From: JAKALX01 sp964508715
GTDB taxonomy: Bacteria > Chloroflexota > Dehalococcoidia > Tepidiformales > Tepidiformaceae
Length of the DNA: 64,000 bases
Direction: 5' to 3'
Assembly: GCA_964508715.1 (NCBI GenBank)
Contig: CAZDUX010000004.1
Coordinates: forward strand, 139,049-203,048
This document shows positions 50,918 to 59,303 of the stretch, piece by piece; the first letter of the stretch is position 1; each line of letters begins with the position of its first letter. The position numbers and the translations under genes were made by a program. The notes under the pieces were generated by a model. The model was not told where the DNA came from and did not search any database. It saw only the letters and a program-made list of their open reading frames with translations.

Positions 50918-52195
50918 CTAGGGCGGGGTGGCGGCGAGGAACCTCAGGTAATCGACCATCAGGCCCTTGCACACCGTGCAGAACGGCGAGCCGAGGACCC
51001 GCATCTTGCAGGTCGCGCACGGCCTGTAGTTTGCGCATGGATCGTACGAGGCGCCCTGGAACGCTGCGATTTCGCCCGCTGCAGCGCTGGCTGCCGGGAG
51101 ATAGCCGGCCTGTGCGGGGCACTGTGTGTTGCCGAAGATGCGGCCGCTCCCCTTCCATGGGGGATGAACCGGATCGGTGGTGACGTTCGAGTACGACTGC
51201 ACGCTGGTGAAGTGACCGGCGAGCTGGGTGTCGTACTCGTCGCGAAGCCCGAACATGTGGCCCATCTCGTGCAAGAACAGATCGATGAAGTCGGGGTGGT
51301 TGGCCGGGAACCAGACCGAATCTCCCGATGCCGAACCTCCGTAGGCTGACGAATTCACAAGCACAAAGAAGAATTCCGCACCAACCGAGACCTCGTCGTC
51401 CCAGGCGGGTAGCGAATCCCCAACAAGCAGCTCGCAATCCCCTACCACGGCGTAGCCGTAGCCTGACTCGTATGCCGTGTTCTTCCTCACCTCCATCGGA
51501 CCGGAGCACCCGGCTGCGAAATCCGTCCCCGGCTCTAGCGAGGGCCGGAAGACCGGCTTGAGCGCAATCGCCATCGGAAGCCCAGCTGCTTTGACGGCCG
51601 CATCGACTTCCGCGCACTTGTCGATGAACGGCTGCTCTTCGCCAGCCGTGTAACCATCGCCGACCAGGCAGATGCTCGTCGCCGGGGGGATCGGCCAGAA
51701 GATGCGAGGGTCGCGGATCCGCGCCCCGAAGGGGCCTGGCGGCCTTGGACGCAGTAAGCCCGAGAGGTCGACCGGAAATGGCCGCGGTGGGATGTGGTGG
51801 AAGATCCCGCTGCATGCGGCGGAGAGGATGTCGATCTGCCGCGGCACGATGCGCCGTGGCAGGCGCAGGCGGAAGCGCACTGTCCCGCCTGGCGGTCTCG
51901 GACGCGCCAATCGGTGCGAAGCTTCGGCGCCGCCCCTTGTCGGGACCTCCACCACTGCACCAGTCGGGTCACGCCCTGATACCCAGATCTCCTCTCCGGA
52001 GCGGTCGATCACACGCGCAGCGAACTCGGCCGGGAGGTTCCGGTCCCCGTCCTGCCAGGGACCGTGATCTGGGCGGAACAGGAGTGGCGCGCGTGTGCGA
52101 GGTGCGTCGATCTGGTCGACCGCGCGGAATTGGTCGTCCTGTCGCTCGATGACGATGTAGCGCGATCCGCCCGCGGGCCCTGGTTCGAAAACCAT
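50918..52195 (-). CDS. M64-family (IgA-peptidase-like) metalloprotease
   Basis: The 425-residue protein has the zinc protease motif 'HEMGHMFGLRDEY' (His309), i.e. HExxH with a third ligand in the metzincin-like spacing found in peptidase family M64. The ~180 residues before the catalytic domain are not recognised. Near the C-terminus a Cys cluster ('CANYRPCATCKMR' and 'FCTVC') may bind zinc or form disulfides. M64 enzymes are usually secreted, yet no signal peptide is visible here. The gene follows an unrecognised protein by 13 bases and probably shares its operon. Confidence 0.85.
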   Translation of the reverse strand: MVFEPGPAGGSRYIVIERQDDQFRAVDQIDAPRTRAPLLFRPDHGPWQDGDRNLPAEFAARVIDRSGEEIWVSGRDPTGAVVEVPTRGGAEASHRLARPRPPGGTVRFRLRLPRRIVPRQIDILSAACSGIFHHIPPRPFPVDLSGLLRPRPPGPFGARIRDPRIFWPIPPATSICLVGDGYTAGEEQPFIDKCAEVDAAVKAAGLPMAIALKPVFRPSLEPGTDFAAGCSGPMEVRKNTAYESGYGYAVVGDCELLVGDSLPAWDDEVSVGAEFFFVLVNSSAYGGSASGDSVWFPANHPDFIDLFLHEMGHMFGLRDEYDTQLAGHFTSVQSYSNVTTDPVHPPWKGSGRIFGNTQCPAQAGYLPAASAAAGEIAAFQGASYDPCANYRPCATCKMRVLGSPFCTVCKGLMVDYLRFLAATPP

Positions 52196-52208
52196 TGCGA
52201 GCCTCCCC

Positions 52209-53027
52209 TCAGGCCGAGTTCGGGTCGGGTGGCAAGCAGTCCGGGGACTCTATCCGGAACGCCATGCCGCCCGCCGTCGGCTGCGCCGAAAAGGTAAATG
52301 CTTGCACGGGGTTGGGCGCTCCGTTGTTTCCGGCCCACCACTCAACGGAGACCTGGTCGAAGCCATGCGTCGCCGCCTGGGCCTCGACCAGGGGGTCGAT
52401 CGTCGCATCGTCCAGTGCCGCGATCGGGTCGGCCGGGACGACTCCCGGTGGCCAGGACCACGCGCCGGGGGTATCACCGCTTGGCGGCAGCCCCAGTGAG
52501 GCTTCGAGGTAGTGCATCAGCTCCGTCGCGAAGGTGATCTCGGTCGCTGCGCCATCGATGGGCGGCTGCCACCAGTTGTAGGTCGGCTTCCCCGCTTGCA
52601 TCGTTGCGTTCACCGCGGCCTTCGACGGTCCGAACCAGTCGATGTCGAGGTGTTTCTTGCGCTTCGTGCACCACTTTGAGCCGATGAAGATCCCGACCTG
52701 CGACACCCGCGGGTCACTCACGACTGCCCCGAACACGGCGGGAACCCCCGCGCCCGCGCCCGCGCCCGCCCTCGTGAGCAGCATGACGCGCAGCAGCTTC
52801 ACCGTCCTCCAACGACTGTGCCGGCCCGCCACTGCCCGCATCGGCGGCAGCGTCGTTTCAGGCCCAGTCCAGATCCGAACGAGTTCGCGAAGGGTGTAAT
52901 CCCTGCCCGGGCCATCGGCGCTGCTCTTGATTGTGTGAAACCGAGAAACCGCCGGGCGAAACCGGAATCGGTACAGCAGCGGGCCACGAGTCTGGGGCTT
53001 GCCTGGGGGTGGGCCTGGGAGCGACAT
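52209..53027 (-). CDS. Protein of unknown function, M64 protease partner
   Basis: The 272-residue protein matches no family I recognise. It has no signal peptide or membrane helix. Visible features are a Pro-rich N-terminus ('SLPGPPPGKP'), a Gly/Ala repeat (AGAGAGAG) near residue 110, Trp-rich stretches ('YNWWQPP', 'VEWWAG'), and a charged 'KWCTKRKKHLDIDWFG' segment. ATG 53027 is chosen because the upstream frame is short and unsupported. It lies 13 bases before the M64 protease gene and 83 bases after the LuxR regulator gene on the same strand. Confidence 0.6.
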   Translation of the reverse strand: MSLPGPPPGKPQTRGPLLYRFRFRPAVSRFHTIKSSADGPGRDYTLRELVRIWTGPETTLPPMRAVAGRHSRWRTVKLLRVMLLTRAGAGAGAGVPAVFGAVVSDPRVSQVGIFIGSKWCTKRKKHLDIDWFGPSKAAVNATMQAGKPTYNWWQPPIDGAATEITFATELMHYLEASLGLPPSGDTPGAWSWPPGVVPADPIAALDDATIDPLVEAQAATHGFDQVSVEWWAGNNGAPNPVQAFTFSAQPTAGGMAFRIESPDCLPPDPNSA

Positions 53028-53110
53028 CAAAGTGCTTCTTTCTCGAGGGTCGCCAGAGGCATGCATGATGGATGACAACACAGATCGTTGTCAAGATATG
53101 AATGCAGAAT

Positions 53111-56100
53111 TCAGCCCCCATCCGTTTCCAGTGCCAATCGTGCCGCGGCGGTGCGGTTGGGTGCCCCGGTCTTCTCGAGGATGTTCGCGACATGGCGGAT
53201 GGCGGTGTGCAGGCTGATAACGAGCTCGTCGGCGATCTGCTGGTTCGTCATGCCCCGCGCGAGCAGCCCCACCACCTCCATCTCCCGCCGGGTCAGCTCG
53301 GCGAGTGGTCCCGAGCGGCGGCGCGATTGTCCGGGCCCGATAGCGCCATGGCGGACGTATGTTTCAGCCTCGGCTGCCGAGGTGATTCCGAGCCGCCGGC
53401 CGGCTCGTTCGAGATGTCCCTGAACAGTCCGTTCGTTCAGGAGAAGCGTGTCGGCGATCTGCGCCGGCGAGGCGCCCTGGCCATATGCTGCGATCACTTC
53501 CCGCTCCGTTGCGGAGAACTCGTCGGGCCACTCGTCTTCGCCCGGACCTCTCCGCAACGAAATGCCTGCCGCGTCGGCCACCTCTCTCGCTGCCATGACG
53601 GGCCCGAGCAGCCCTGCCTGCGCGCCACGCCACGCGACGCTCGCCAGGAGCGGCCGGATCTTTCCCGGCGAGACCATTCCGCTGGCGACCATGAGCCGTG
53701 CCCGTTCCAGAGCGACGAGCGTCTCCTCCGTCGATGCCCCCGCCTCGCGGGCCTGGCGCTCGGCGATATCGAGGTACCGCTCAGCGTCGCGATGGCGCCC
53801 CAGGACACGCGCCGCCATTGCGGCAGCGCGCGCGATCAGGATGGGAGGCGCGAGGCTGAACACGACACCGCCGGAAGTGACGGATTCGAGCAGCGGATAG
53901 ACGTCGGATGCGACCGCTTCGGCGGCCTGGTCGCCGGCCACTTCCGCCGAAACGCAAATCGCACCGAGGCTGACGAAGTCGGCCTCGCCTCGAACGGGCA
54001 CCCGCCACGGCTGATCGGGAGCCGTGCGCACGGCCGACCCGGCACGGCTCCATCGCGACTCCACGAGCCATCGCAGAGGGGCCGCCGCAAGCCGGCCGGC
54101 GACCCGCTCCCACGAGCTCACGGCATCGAGCGCTTCCTCGTACTCGGCGCGCAGGAGTCTGTCCCACGCCACCGCGCCATCGAGGATGAAGCGCGCCTGC
54201 ACATACCGCGAGCGGTCGACCATCCGGATGCAATCGGCCTGCTGCCCCGCGGTCTCGTGATGGCGTCCCCGGAGCAGGCATGCGGAATGAAGGAACGCCA
54301 GGCTCAACGCTCCCTGCGCCCAGTCGTGTGCGCGACGGGCCGTCTCCAGGGCGGCCGTGGCATCTTCGACTGCCCGGTCGATCTCCCCGAGGACGATCAG
54401 CGGCCAGGCCGTCCGCGCCCCGCCCCAGCCGCGCACGACGGCGTTTTCCAGGTTCGCTGTTTCCTTCACCGCCGCCTGGAACGACTCCAACGCCCCGCCG
54501 GGATCGAGGTGGCGCATCTGCACCAGACCGAGCGTCGCGATGGCTGCCGCGCGCGCCTCCACGCTCTCGCAATCTCGCGACGTGGCGACAGCCTGCCGCG
54601 CAATCTGCTCGTCCCGCGGATCTCGTGCCAGCTGAAGCGCGTCGGCCCGTTGAGTCAGCAGCTTCACGCGGACGTCGAGCACGTTCGCATCCGCCTGGGC
54701 GGCGAACTCCTCCTCGAAGGCGGTGCCTGGAATCGGCTCGCCCGACGTCGTAAACGACGTTTCCCAGCCGATCACCGAAAGGCCCCAGGCGCGCTGGTCG
54801 CTGCTCCCGCGGAGGTTGAGAACAGCCTCGCGATAGAGCTCGCGCGCCCGCGGCGTGTTCCCGTCGTTCTCGTTCGCCCGAGCGGCCCGGCATTGCAGCC
54901 ACCCGAGTGACGGCCCTGGCAGCGAATCCAGGTACGCTGATAACGCCAGTGCCGCCTCGTAGAGGCGCAGTGCCGTCGACCGGGCGAACCGATCCATCGC
55001 GACATCCGCAGCAGACTCGTAAAGCGGTCCGAGTTCGGCCGGATGCATGTCGCCCCCGCCCGCCGCCAGCACATGGAGCGCGATTGCCACGGGGCGCTCC
55101 GTGTCGTCCCCGGGTCGCTCGCGCAGCGACGCCGCTATCCGCAAATGCGCTGCCCGCCGCTCCTGCGGTCCGATCGAACTGTCGAGGGCCAGGCGCACGC
55201 CCTCGTGTGGGAAGCCAAATCCGCCCGGCCGCTCTTCCAGCGCGTCCGCGTCGATCGCAAGGTCGACGGCATCGGGCGCTAGCGTCGCTCCGACCGCTGC
55301 GGCGAGGTCCTCGATCGTGAACTCATCATCAAGCAGCGACGCTGCCCGCAAGAGCTGAAGGATCTCCGGACGCAGCTGTTCAAGGCCAACCAGTGCGGCA
55401 CGTGTCGCCGACGCTGGCAGATGGAGGTCAGCGATTGCCAGTCGCGCGTGGAGCAAGCCGTCGGTTTCGACCAGCGAACCCTGGCTCGCGAGCTGTGCGG
55501 CCAGCGACAGCACGAAGAACGGGTTGCCCTTCGTCGCACGATCGACGGCGGCGACGAGCTGCGGGTCGCACGGGTTGTGAAGGCCAAGGCGCAGGAGTTC
55601 CGCTACCTCCGGCTCGTCGAGTCCGCCGAGCGCCAGGCTGCTCACGACTGGCTCGCGGAGGAGCCGATGGAACGCTGCGCCTCCGGGATGATCCGCCGCC
55701 AGGGGCTGGTGCATCGCCAGGACAAGCAACCGGCACGGGTGTACGCGGGTCACGTCCGCAACGCCGGCAACGAAGTCCAGGAAGAGGCTCAGCCCGGACC
55801 CGTCGGCGCTGTGCAGATCGTCAAACGCCACCAGCAGTGGCCGTCGGAGGGACAGTTCCGTTGCCAGCGTCACATACGTCGCGGCCGCCCTGCCCGCCTC
55901 CCCCGCCTGCCGCGCAGGCATGACCCCGGCGCGCTCGGCCTGCCGGCCCAGGCCAGCGTCGAACGGCTCATCGGGCGGCTGCAGTCCCCCGCGGTATCGA
56001 GTCCAGATGGTCTGCCAACCGGCTGCATCCGCTTCCGCGACGAACTGCCGGGCAAGTCGCGACTTGCCGACGCCGCTTTCGCCCTGGAGCAATCCGACTC

Positions 56101-56218
56101 GCGCTTCCGCGGACTCCGCCCGCCGCATCAGGCCCCGCAACCACGCAAGCTCGTCACTGCGGCCCACGAACGGGATCTCGCCAGCCTCGGTAACGCGAAG
56201 ACCAGTAGCCCTCGCCAC
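53111..56218 (-). CDS. Large ATPase/LuxR transcriptional regulator with two C-terminal HTH domains
   Basis: The 1035-residue protein has an N-terminal AAA/STAND-type ATPase with Walker A 'GESGVGKS' (46-53) and Walker B 'LLVAFDDLHSAD', then a long helical, TPR-like region. At the C-terminus there is not one but two LuxR-type HTH segments: 'FSATEREVIAAYGQGASPAQIADTLLL' (around 890) and 'LTRREMEVVGLLARGMTNQQIADEL' (around 970). The second is canonical; the first is more diverged. Such regulators sense inducers through the helical domain and activate transcription. The start is GTG 56218 with GGAG about 7 bases upstream. It sits upstream of the unknown/M64 pair on the same strand. Confidence 0.92.
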   Translation of the reverse strand: MARATGLRVTEAGEIPFVGRSDELAWLRGLMRRAESAEARVGLLQGESGVGKSRLARQFVAEADAAGWQTIWTRYRGGLQPPDEPFDAGLGRQAERAGVMPARQAGEAGRAAATYVTLATELSLRRPLLVAFDDLHSADGSGLSLFLDFVAGVADVTRVHPCRLLVLAMHQPLAADHPGGAAFHRLLREPVVSSLALGGLDEPEVAELLRLGLHNPCDPQLVAAVDRATKGNPFFVLSLAAQLASQGSLVETDGLLHARLAIADLHLPASATRAALVGLEQLRPEILQLLRAASLLDDEFTIEDLAAAVGATLAPDAVDLAIDADALEERPGGFGFPHEGVRLALDSSIGPQERRAAHLRIAASLRERPGDDTERPVAIALHVLAAGGGDMHPAELGPLYESAADVAMDRFARSTALRLYEAALALSAYLDSLPGPSLGWLQCRAARANENDGNTPRARELYREAVLNLRGSSDQRAWGLSVIGWETSFTTSGEPIPGTAFEEEFAAQADANVLDVRVKLLTQRADALQLARDPRDEQIARQAVATSRDCESVEARAAAIATLGLVQMRHLDPGGALESFQAAVKETANLENAVVRGWGGARTAWPLIVLGEIDRAVEDATAALETARRAHDWAQGALSLAFLHSACLLRGRHHETAGQQADCIRMVDRSRYVQARFILDGAVAWDRLLRAEYEEALDAVSSWERVAGRLAAAPLRWLVESRWSRAGSAVRTAPDQPWRVPVRGEADFVSLGAICVSAEVAGDQAAEAVASDVYPLLESVTSGGVVFSLAPPILIARAAAMAARVLGRHRDAERYLDIAERQAREAGASTEETLVALERARLMVASGMVSPGKIRPLLASVAWRGAQAGLLGPVMAAREVADAAGISLRRGPGEDEWPDEFSATEREVIAAYGQGASPAQIADTLLLNERTVQGHLERAGRRLGITSAAEAETYVRHGAIGPGQSRRRSGPLAELTRREMEVVGLLARGMTNQQIADELVISLHTAIRHVANILEKTGAPNRTAAARLALETDGG

Positions 56219-56445
56219 GGTGGTGCTCCTTTGGCGCGCCGATGCTAGCCGAGTAGGGGACCCACTTCAATCCTGCCGAGCCTCAATGAGGATAGGCCCT
56301 GCACGAATGACCACGCGGACAAATGGCCATTTCTGGCCATGAATCGCGATTGGCCTGAGCCCACGATGACGGTGATGCGACGCCCGGCCTCTTCCCCCCG
56401 GCCGGGGAGCCCGCAGAACCCACCGAAAGGAGGCCATGAATACAG

Positions 56446-56622
56446 ATGGACACCCTGGACCTGGCTATCGCCACCATCGCCGAACACGAACGATCCGTCG
56501 GCAAGCTCATGCTCGAGCGCCAGGCGTTCGCAGCCCGCGACGCGCATCTGGATGACGAACCCGTGGCGGCTGCGCAGCATCCCTGGCTGCGCTGGCGGTC
56601 CCGCTCTCGCGTCGATGCGTAG
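56446..56622 (+). CDS. Small protein of unknown function (58 residues)
   Basis: ATG 56446 opens 'DTLDLAIATIAEHERSVGKLMLERQAF', an amphipathic helix-like sequence, and the protein ends with a basic 'WLRWRSRSRVDA'. AGGAGG ends 12 bases upstream, which is long; ATG 56436, out of this frame, is nearer but encodes a low-complexity Arg/His peptide. Coding status is plausible, not certain. Confidence 0.4.
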   Translation: MDTLDLAIATIAEHERSVGKLMLERQAFAARDAHLDDEPVAAAQHPWLRWRSRSRVDA

Positions 56623-56668
56623 TCAGCACGTCCCCGGCCCAACCGGCCGGAAAGACCGGAGGAATCTC

Positions 56669-56938
56669 ATGACAGCTCGAACATCCGATCACCAACACCG
56701 GGCACGAGTACCACTCTTGGGCGCTGGCTTCATGGTCGCCATCGCCGCCTCGTTCGCCGCCGGAGCAGTCAGCTTCCGTGGCGAGCGCGACGAACCCGGA
56801 GTCGTGGTTCAGGCGCCCGCCACATCGACGTATCAGCCGTCCCCCACGCTGCCCGTGACGGCGCCTCTGCCAACCCTCACCCTCGAGGAAGCCATCGCCG
56901 AACATGAAGCCCTCATTGCTCCCTTTGTCGATCGGTAG
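56669..56938 (+). CDS. Small membrane-anchored or exported protein
   Basis: The 89-residue product has an N-terminal cytoplasmic stretch, one hydrophobic segment ('LLGAGFMVAIAASFAAGAV') and a Pro/Thr-rich external part ending 'EEAIAEHEALIAPFVDR'. GGAGG at 6 bases gives a clear ribosome site. The 'IAEHE' motif also occurs in the small protein just upstream. Function unknown. Confidence 0.6.
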   Translation: MTARTSDHQHRARVPLLGAGFMVAIAASFAAGAVSFRGERDEPGVVVQAPATSTYQPSPTLPVTAPLPTLTLEEAIAEHEALIAPFVDR

Positions 56939-57350
56939 GCCGCCAAGGCCGTCGAATCGGCAGCGGGGTTCGCGGGCCGTCCAAACACGTTGGGCGGCTC
57001 GCGTGCCATTCCGCACGCCAATCATCCGTGAGCAGCCGCAATACTCGGAGAGTAAATCCCGGCGCACCCTCGTACCATCCTCCACACTCGTACCGGAGAA
57101 CGGCTCTCCATGGAGCATCGGGTTGGGTTCCCCGGACGCTCCGGCAGATACAGCTGATTGCGCTCACAATCGACGTCGCGCGCCGGCTTGATCGAGGCAC
57201 GTCCTTGTGGCGCCCAGGCTCCCCGTGTGCACAGGCATCGACCGGGGCGCAGCTACCAGTAGTAGACGGAGCGAGTAGACGGAGCGGCCCGTAACACATA
57301 CGCCTCGCGGCCACTCACTCGGGCCAAGGGTGGCCCTCAAGGAACCGGAA
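56939..57350. other. Intergenic region with a 13-bp tandem repeat
   Basis: No gene is supported in these 412 bases. AGTAGACGGAGCG is repeated head to tail at 57261-57273 and 57274-57286, about 65 bases before the next start. Confidence 0.45.
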
Positions 57351-58154
57351 ATGCGCACGGGGCTGTTCTTCGTCCTCCTTCCGGGCGCTGCGGCCCTCGC
57401 CATGCTCGTCGCGGGCAATCAGAGACAGGCACCGGCGCTAGCAGCCGATAAGTGGAAGATGATCATCCCTGGTATCGCGGCGGATTCGGGGCGGCATCCG
57501 ACGTCCACGCCGACCCCGGAGTTCGATACGGACCGATGGGTCAGGCTCACGATACACATCCGCGCACTCGAGCTCGCAGCTACAGGCACCGGAACCCTGC
57601 CGGTGCTCATCGAGGCTTCGGCTCGAGCACCATTGCGTTCGGAACTCGAGGGGCCAGTCACCGTCACCGGCGAGTTCACGATCACGCCAGAGGGCACCGA
57701 TGCGGCTGGCTGTTCGTGGTCCAGGGGCGATGTCAACAGGGAGTTCAAGATTACCGTGTATTACAACGCCCGGCAGAACCTGGACGTGCTGCTCGGCATC
57801 GTCTCCCCAACCTGGCACTACGACGTGACCTGCCCGGGCGGAAAGGGTTTCCGCTCGCCAAAGTTCGGCGAGGAAGGACTGGAGCTCTTCCTGCGCGACG
57901 TGATGCAGCCTTACCTCGTGTCCGAGGTCCCCAATGTTGTTCGCCTGCCGACGAACGTGGCGACGGAAACGCCGTGCATCAAGCGTGTCGCCTACTTCAG
58001 TGCCCACGGAATGCAGACCGACCCGGCCGGGGTGGTCGTGCAGGTTTACCAGCCGGACTATCCGGGCGGATGCGAGCCCGTCGACCTGCCGCCGCTCCCG
58101 CCGAGAGACACGCGTCCGGATGATGACCCGGATCTCGTACCGCTGACGCCGTAG
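57351..58154 (+). CDS. Exported protein of unknown function
   Basis: The 267-residue protein has an N-terminal signal-like segment ('TGLFFVLLPGAAALAMLVAG') and a mature domain with four Cys ('GCSWSRGD', 'VTCPGGKG', 'TPCIKRV', 'GGCEPVD') that could form two disulfides. Strand-rich patterns ('VRLTIHIRALEL', 'GPVTVTGEFTITPEG') suggest a beta-sandwich. The C-terminus is Pro/Asp-rich. AAGGA upstream favours ATG 57351 over GTG 57330. No family recognised. Confidence 0.65.
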   Translation: MRTGLFFVLLPGAAALAMLVAGNQRQAPALAADKWKMIIPGIAADSGRHPTSTPTPEFDTDRWVRLTIHIRALELAATGTGTLPVLIEASARAPLRSELEGPVTVTGEFTITPEGTDAAGCSWSRGDVNREFKITVYYNARQNLDVLLGIVSPTWHYDVTCPGGKGFRSPKFGEEGLELFLRDVMQPYLVSEVPNVVRLPTNVATETPCIKRVAYFSAHGMQTDPAGVVVQVYQPDYPGGCEPVDLPPLPPRDTRPDDDPDLVPLTP

Positions 58155-58292
58155 AGGGCGCGCGACTCGCTCGTTCATGGTGTGAGACCTCATAGACCTC
58201 GGAGCGAACTCCGAGACACGGGATCTTTCAGTGAGCTGAGTCGAACGGTCCACTACTTTCCGGACCATCGATTCCCGGCGGCGTCTGACGAA

Positions 58293-58715
58293 ATGGGACC
58301 AAGATGCGAGATGGCTAATACACGTCTGCGGACCTGGCTCAAGGCAACCATCAGGGAACAGTGGCAGCCGTTACTCCTCCTCGTTGTCCCCGTTGCAGCG
58401 GTGGTCTGGGCCACCAGGTTCGAGTTTGCGCTACCCCTGCTGATACTCCCGTGCGCGGCGTTCGCGGTGGGATTTGTCCTCAGGCCTCGCCATGTCTGGG
58501 TCGTCTGGCTCGGTGCTGTGGTCATCCAGTGGATCGCGATGGGAGTGCTCGGCAAGTACGCCCATCCGGAGGGGGAGACGGTTCCGAGCCTGATCGTCGG
58601 GGCGTTCCCGTGGATGGCGATGGGCGTCCTAATCCCGATCTGGCCCGGCAGAACCGCGAGGAACATCCGCGACCGTGATAAGCCTTCGGAGGCGGCGGAC
58701 CCCTCGAGGCGATGA
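58293..58715 (+). CDS. Small multipass membrane protein
   Basis: The 140-residue protein has about four hydrophobic segments, for example 'PLLLLVVPVAAVVWAT', 'FALPLLILPCAAFAVGFVL' and 'VVWLGAVVIQWIAMGVLG', with a basic N-terminus and a charged tail. No family is recognised. ATG 58311 is an alternative start. Confidence 0.6.
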   Translation: MGPRCEMANTRLRTWLKATIREQWQPLLLLVVPVAAVVWATRFEFALPLLILPCAAFAVGFVLRPRHVWVVWLGAVVIQWIAMGVLGKYAHPEGETVPSLIVGAFPWMAMGVLIPIWPGRTARNIRDRDKPSEAADPSRR

Positions 58716-58841
58716 TCAGGCAGAGGTCACGGGCAATAGGTAGCCCTAAAACAGCAGCACAGTCCATCCTGTCGCACCACTTATCGTCATCTCTCCAATA
58801 TCACGTGTGCTCGGGTGGGAGTGCCTGTCTGAGGTGACGTG

Positions 58842-59303
58842 ATGGCAATCGCGAAGCAAGATGTGGCAGCAGCAGTTCGGGAGTGAAGTAGCGCCAACAA
58901 CGACGTCGCCCGCACGGGAGACCCGGGTGGCTGGCGGCGGTTCGAGATGGTTGCCCGCGGCTTTGGTTTCCGCAGGTTGGACGCGAGGGATTGGTCGCGG
59001 CTGGATGACGCCGCCTGGGCTCAGACTGCTCAGCACTGGCAAGGCGCACTCGTCCACTACCGGCAGGAGATCGAGTCGCTCGAGACCGATGTCGTGGGGG
59101 ATGTGGGCCTCGCCTGGGGCATCTACGTCGAGGACTTCCAGCACCACGGCCAGCCGCCGGAGCGCGCACGCGTCCGCTTCTCGCAGGTGATGACGAGGGG
59201 CACGGACGGCTGGAAGGTGATCCTCTACCACCGCGACATCCAACCTTTCGACGCCAACGGGCAGTATCCCCGTTTGCTGACCGCCTGCGAAGACCATGGC
59301 TGA
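58842..59303 (+). pseudogene. SnoaL-like gene interrupted by an in-frame TGA
   Basis: Reading from ATG 58842 (GAGG 7 bases before) gives 'AIAKQDVAAAVRE', then TGA at 58884-58886. The same frame then continues 'NNDVARTGDPGGWRRFE', 'FRRLDARDWSRLDD' and 'DVGLAWGIYVEDFQHHG', and ends 'YHRDIQPFDANGQYP'. This matches an NTF2/SnoaL-type protein of about 150 residues, so the stop sits inside the normal N-terminal helix (TGG to TGA is a likely change). A restart at ATG 58947 would give only 118 residues. The gene overlaps the kinase-like gene by 8 bases. Confidence 0.7.

Noticed and set aside
53102..54910. Long plus-strand frame (602 codons) antisense to the LuxR regulator
   Set aside because: It overlaps the regulator's conserved helical and HTH regions and has Arg/Ser/Pro-rich shadow composition.
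56913..57314. 133-codon minus-strand frame
   Set aside because: Composition is random-like, it spans the tandem repeat, and no start or family supports it.
58884..58886. Selenocysteine codon in the SnoaL-like gene
   Set aside because: No SECIS-like hairpin is apparent directly downstream and the family has no known Sec member; a nonsense change is simpler.
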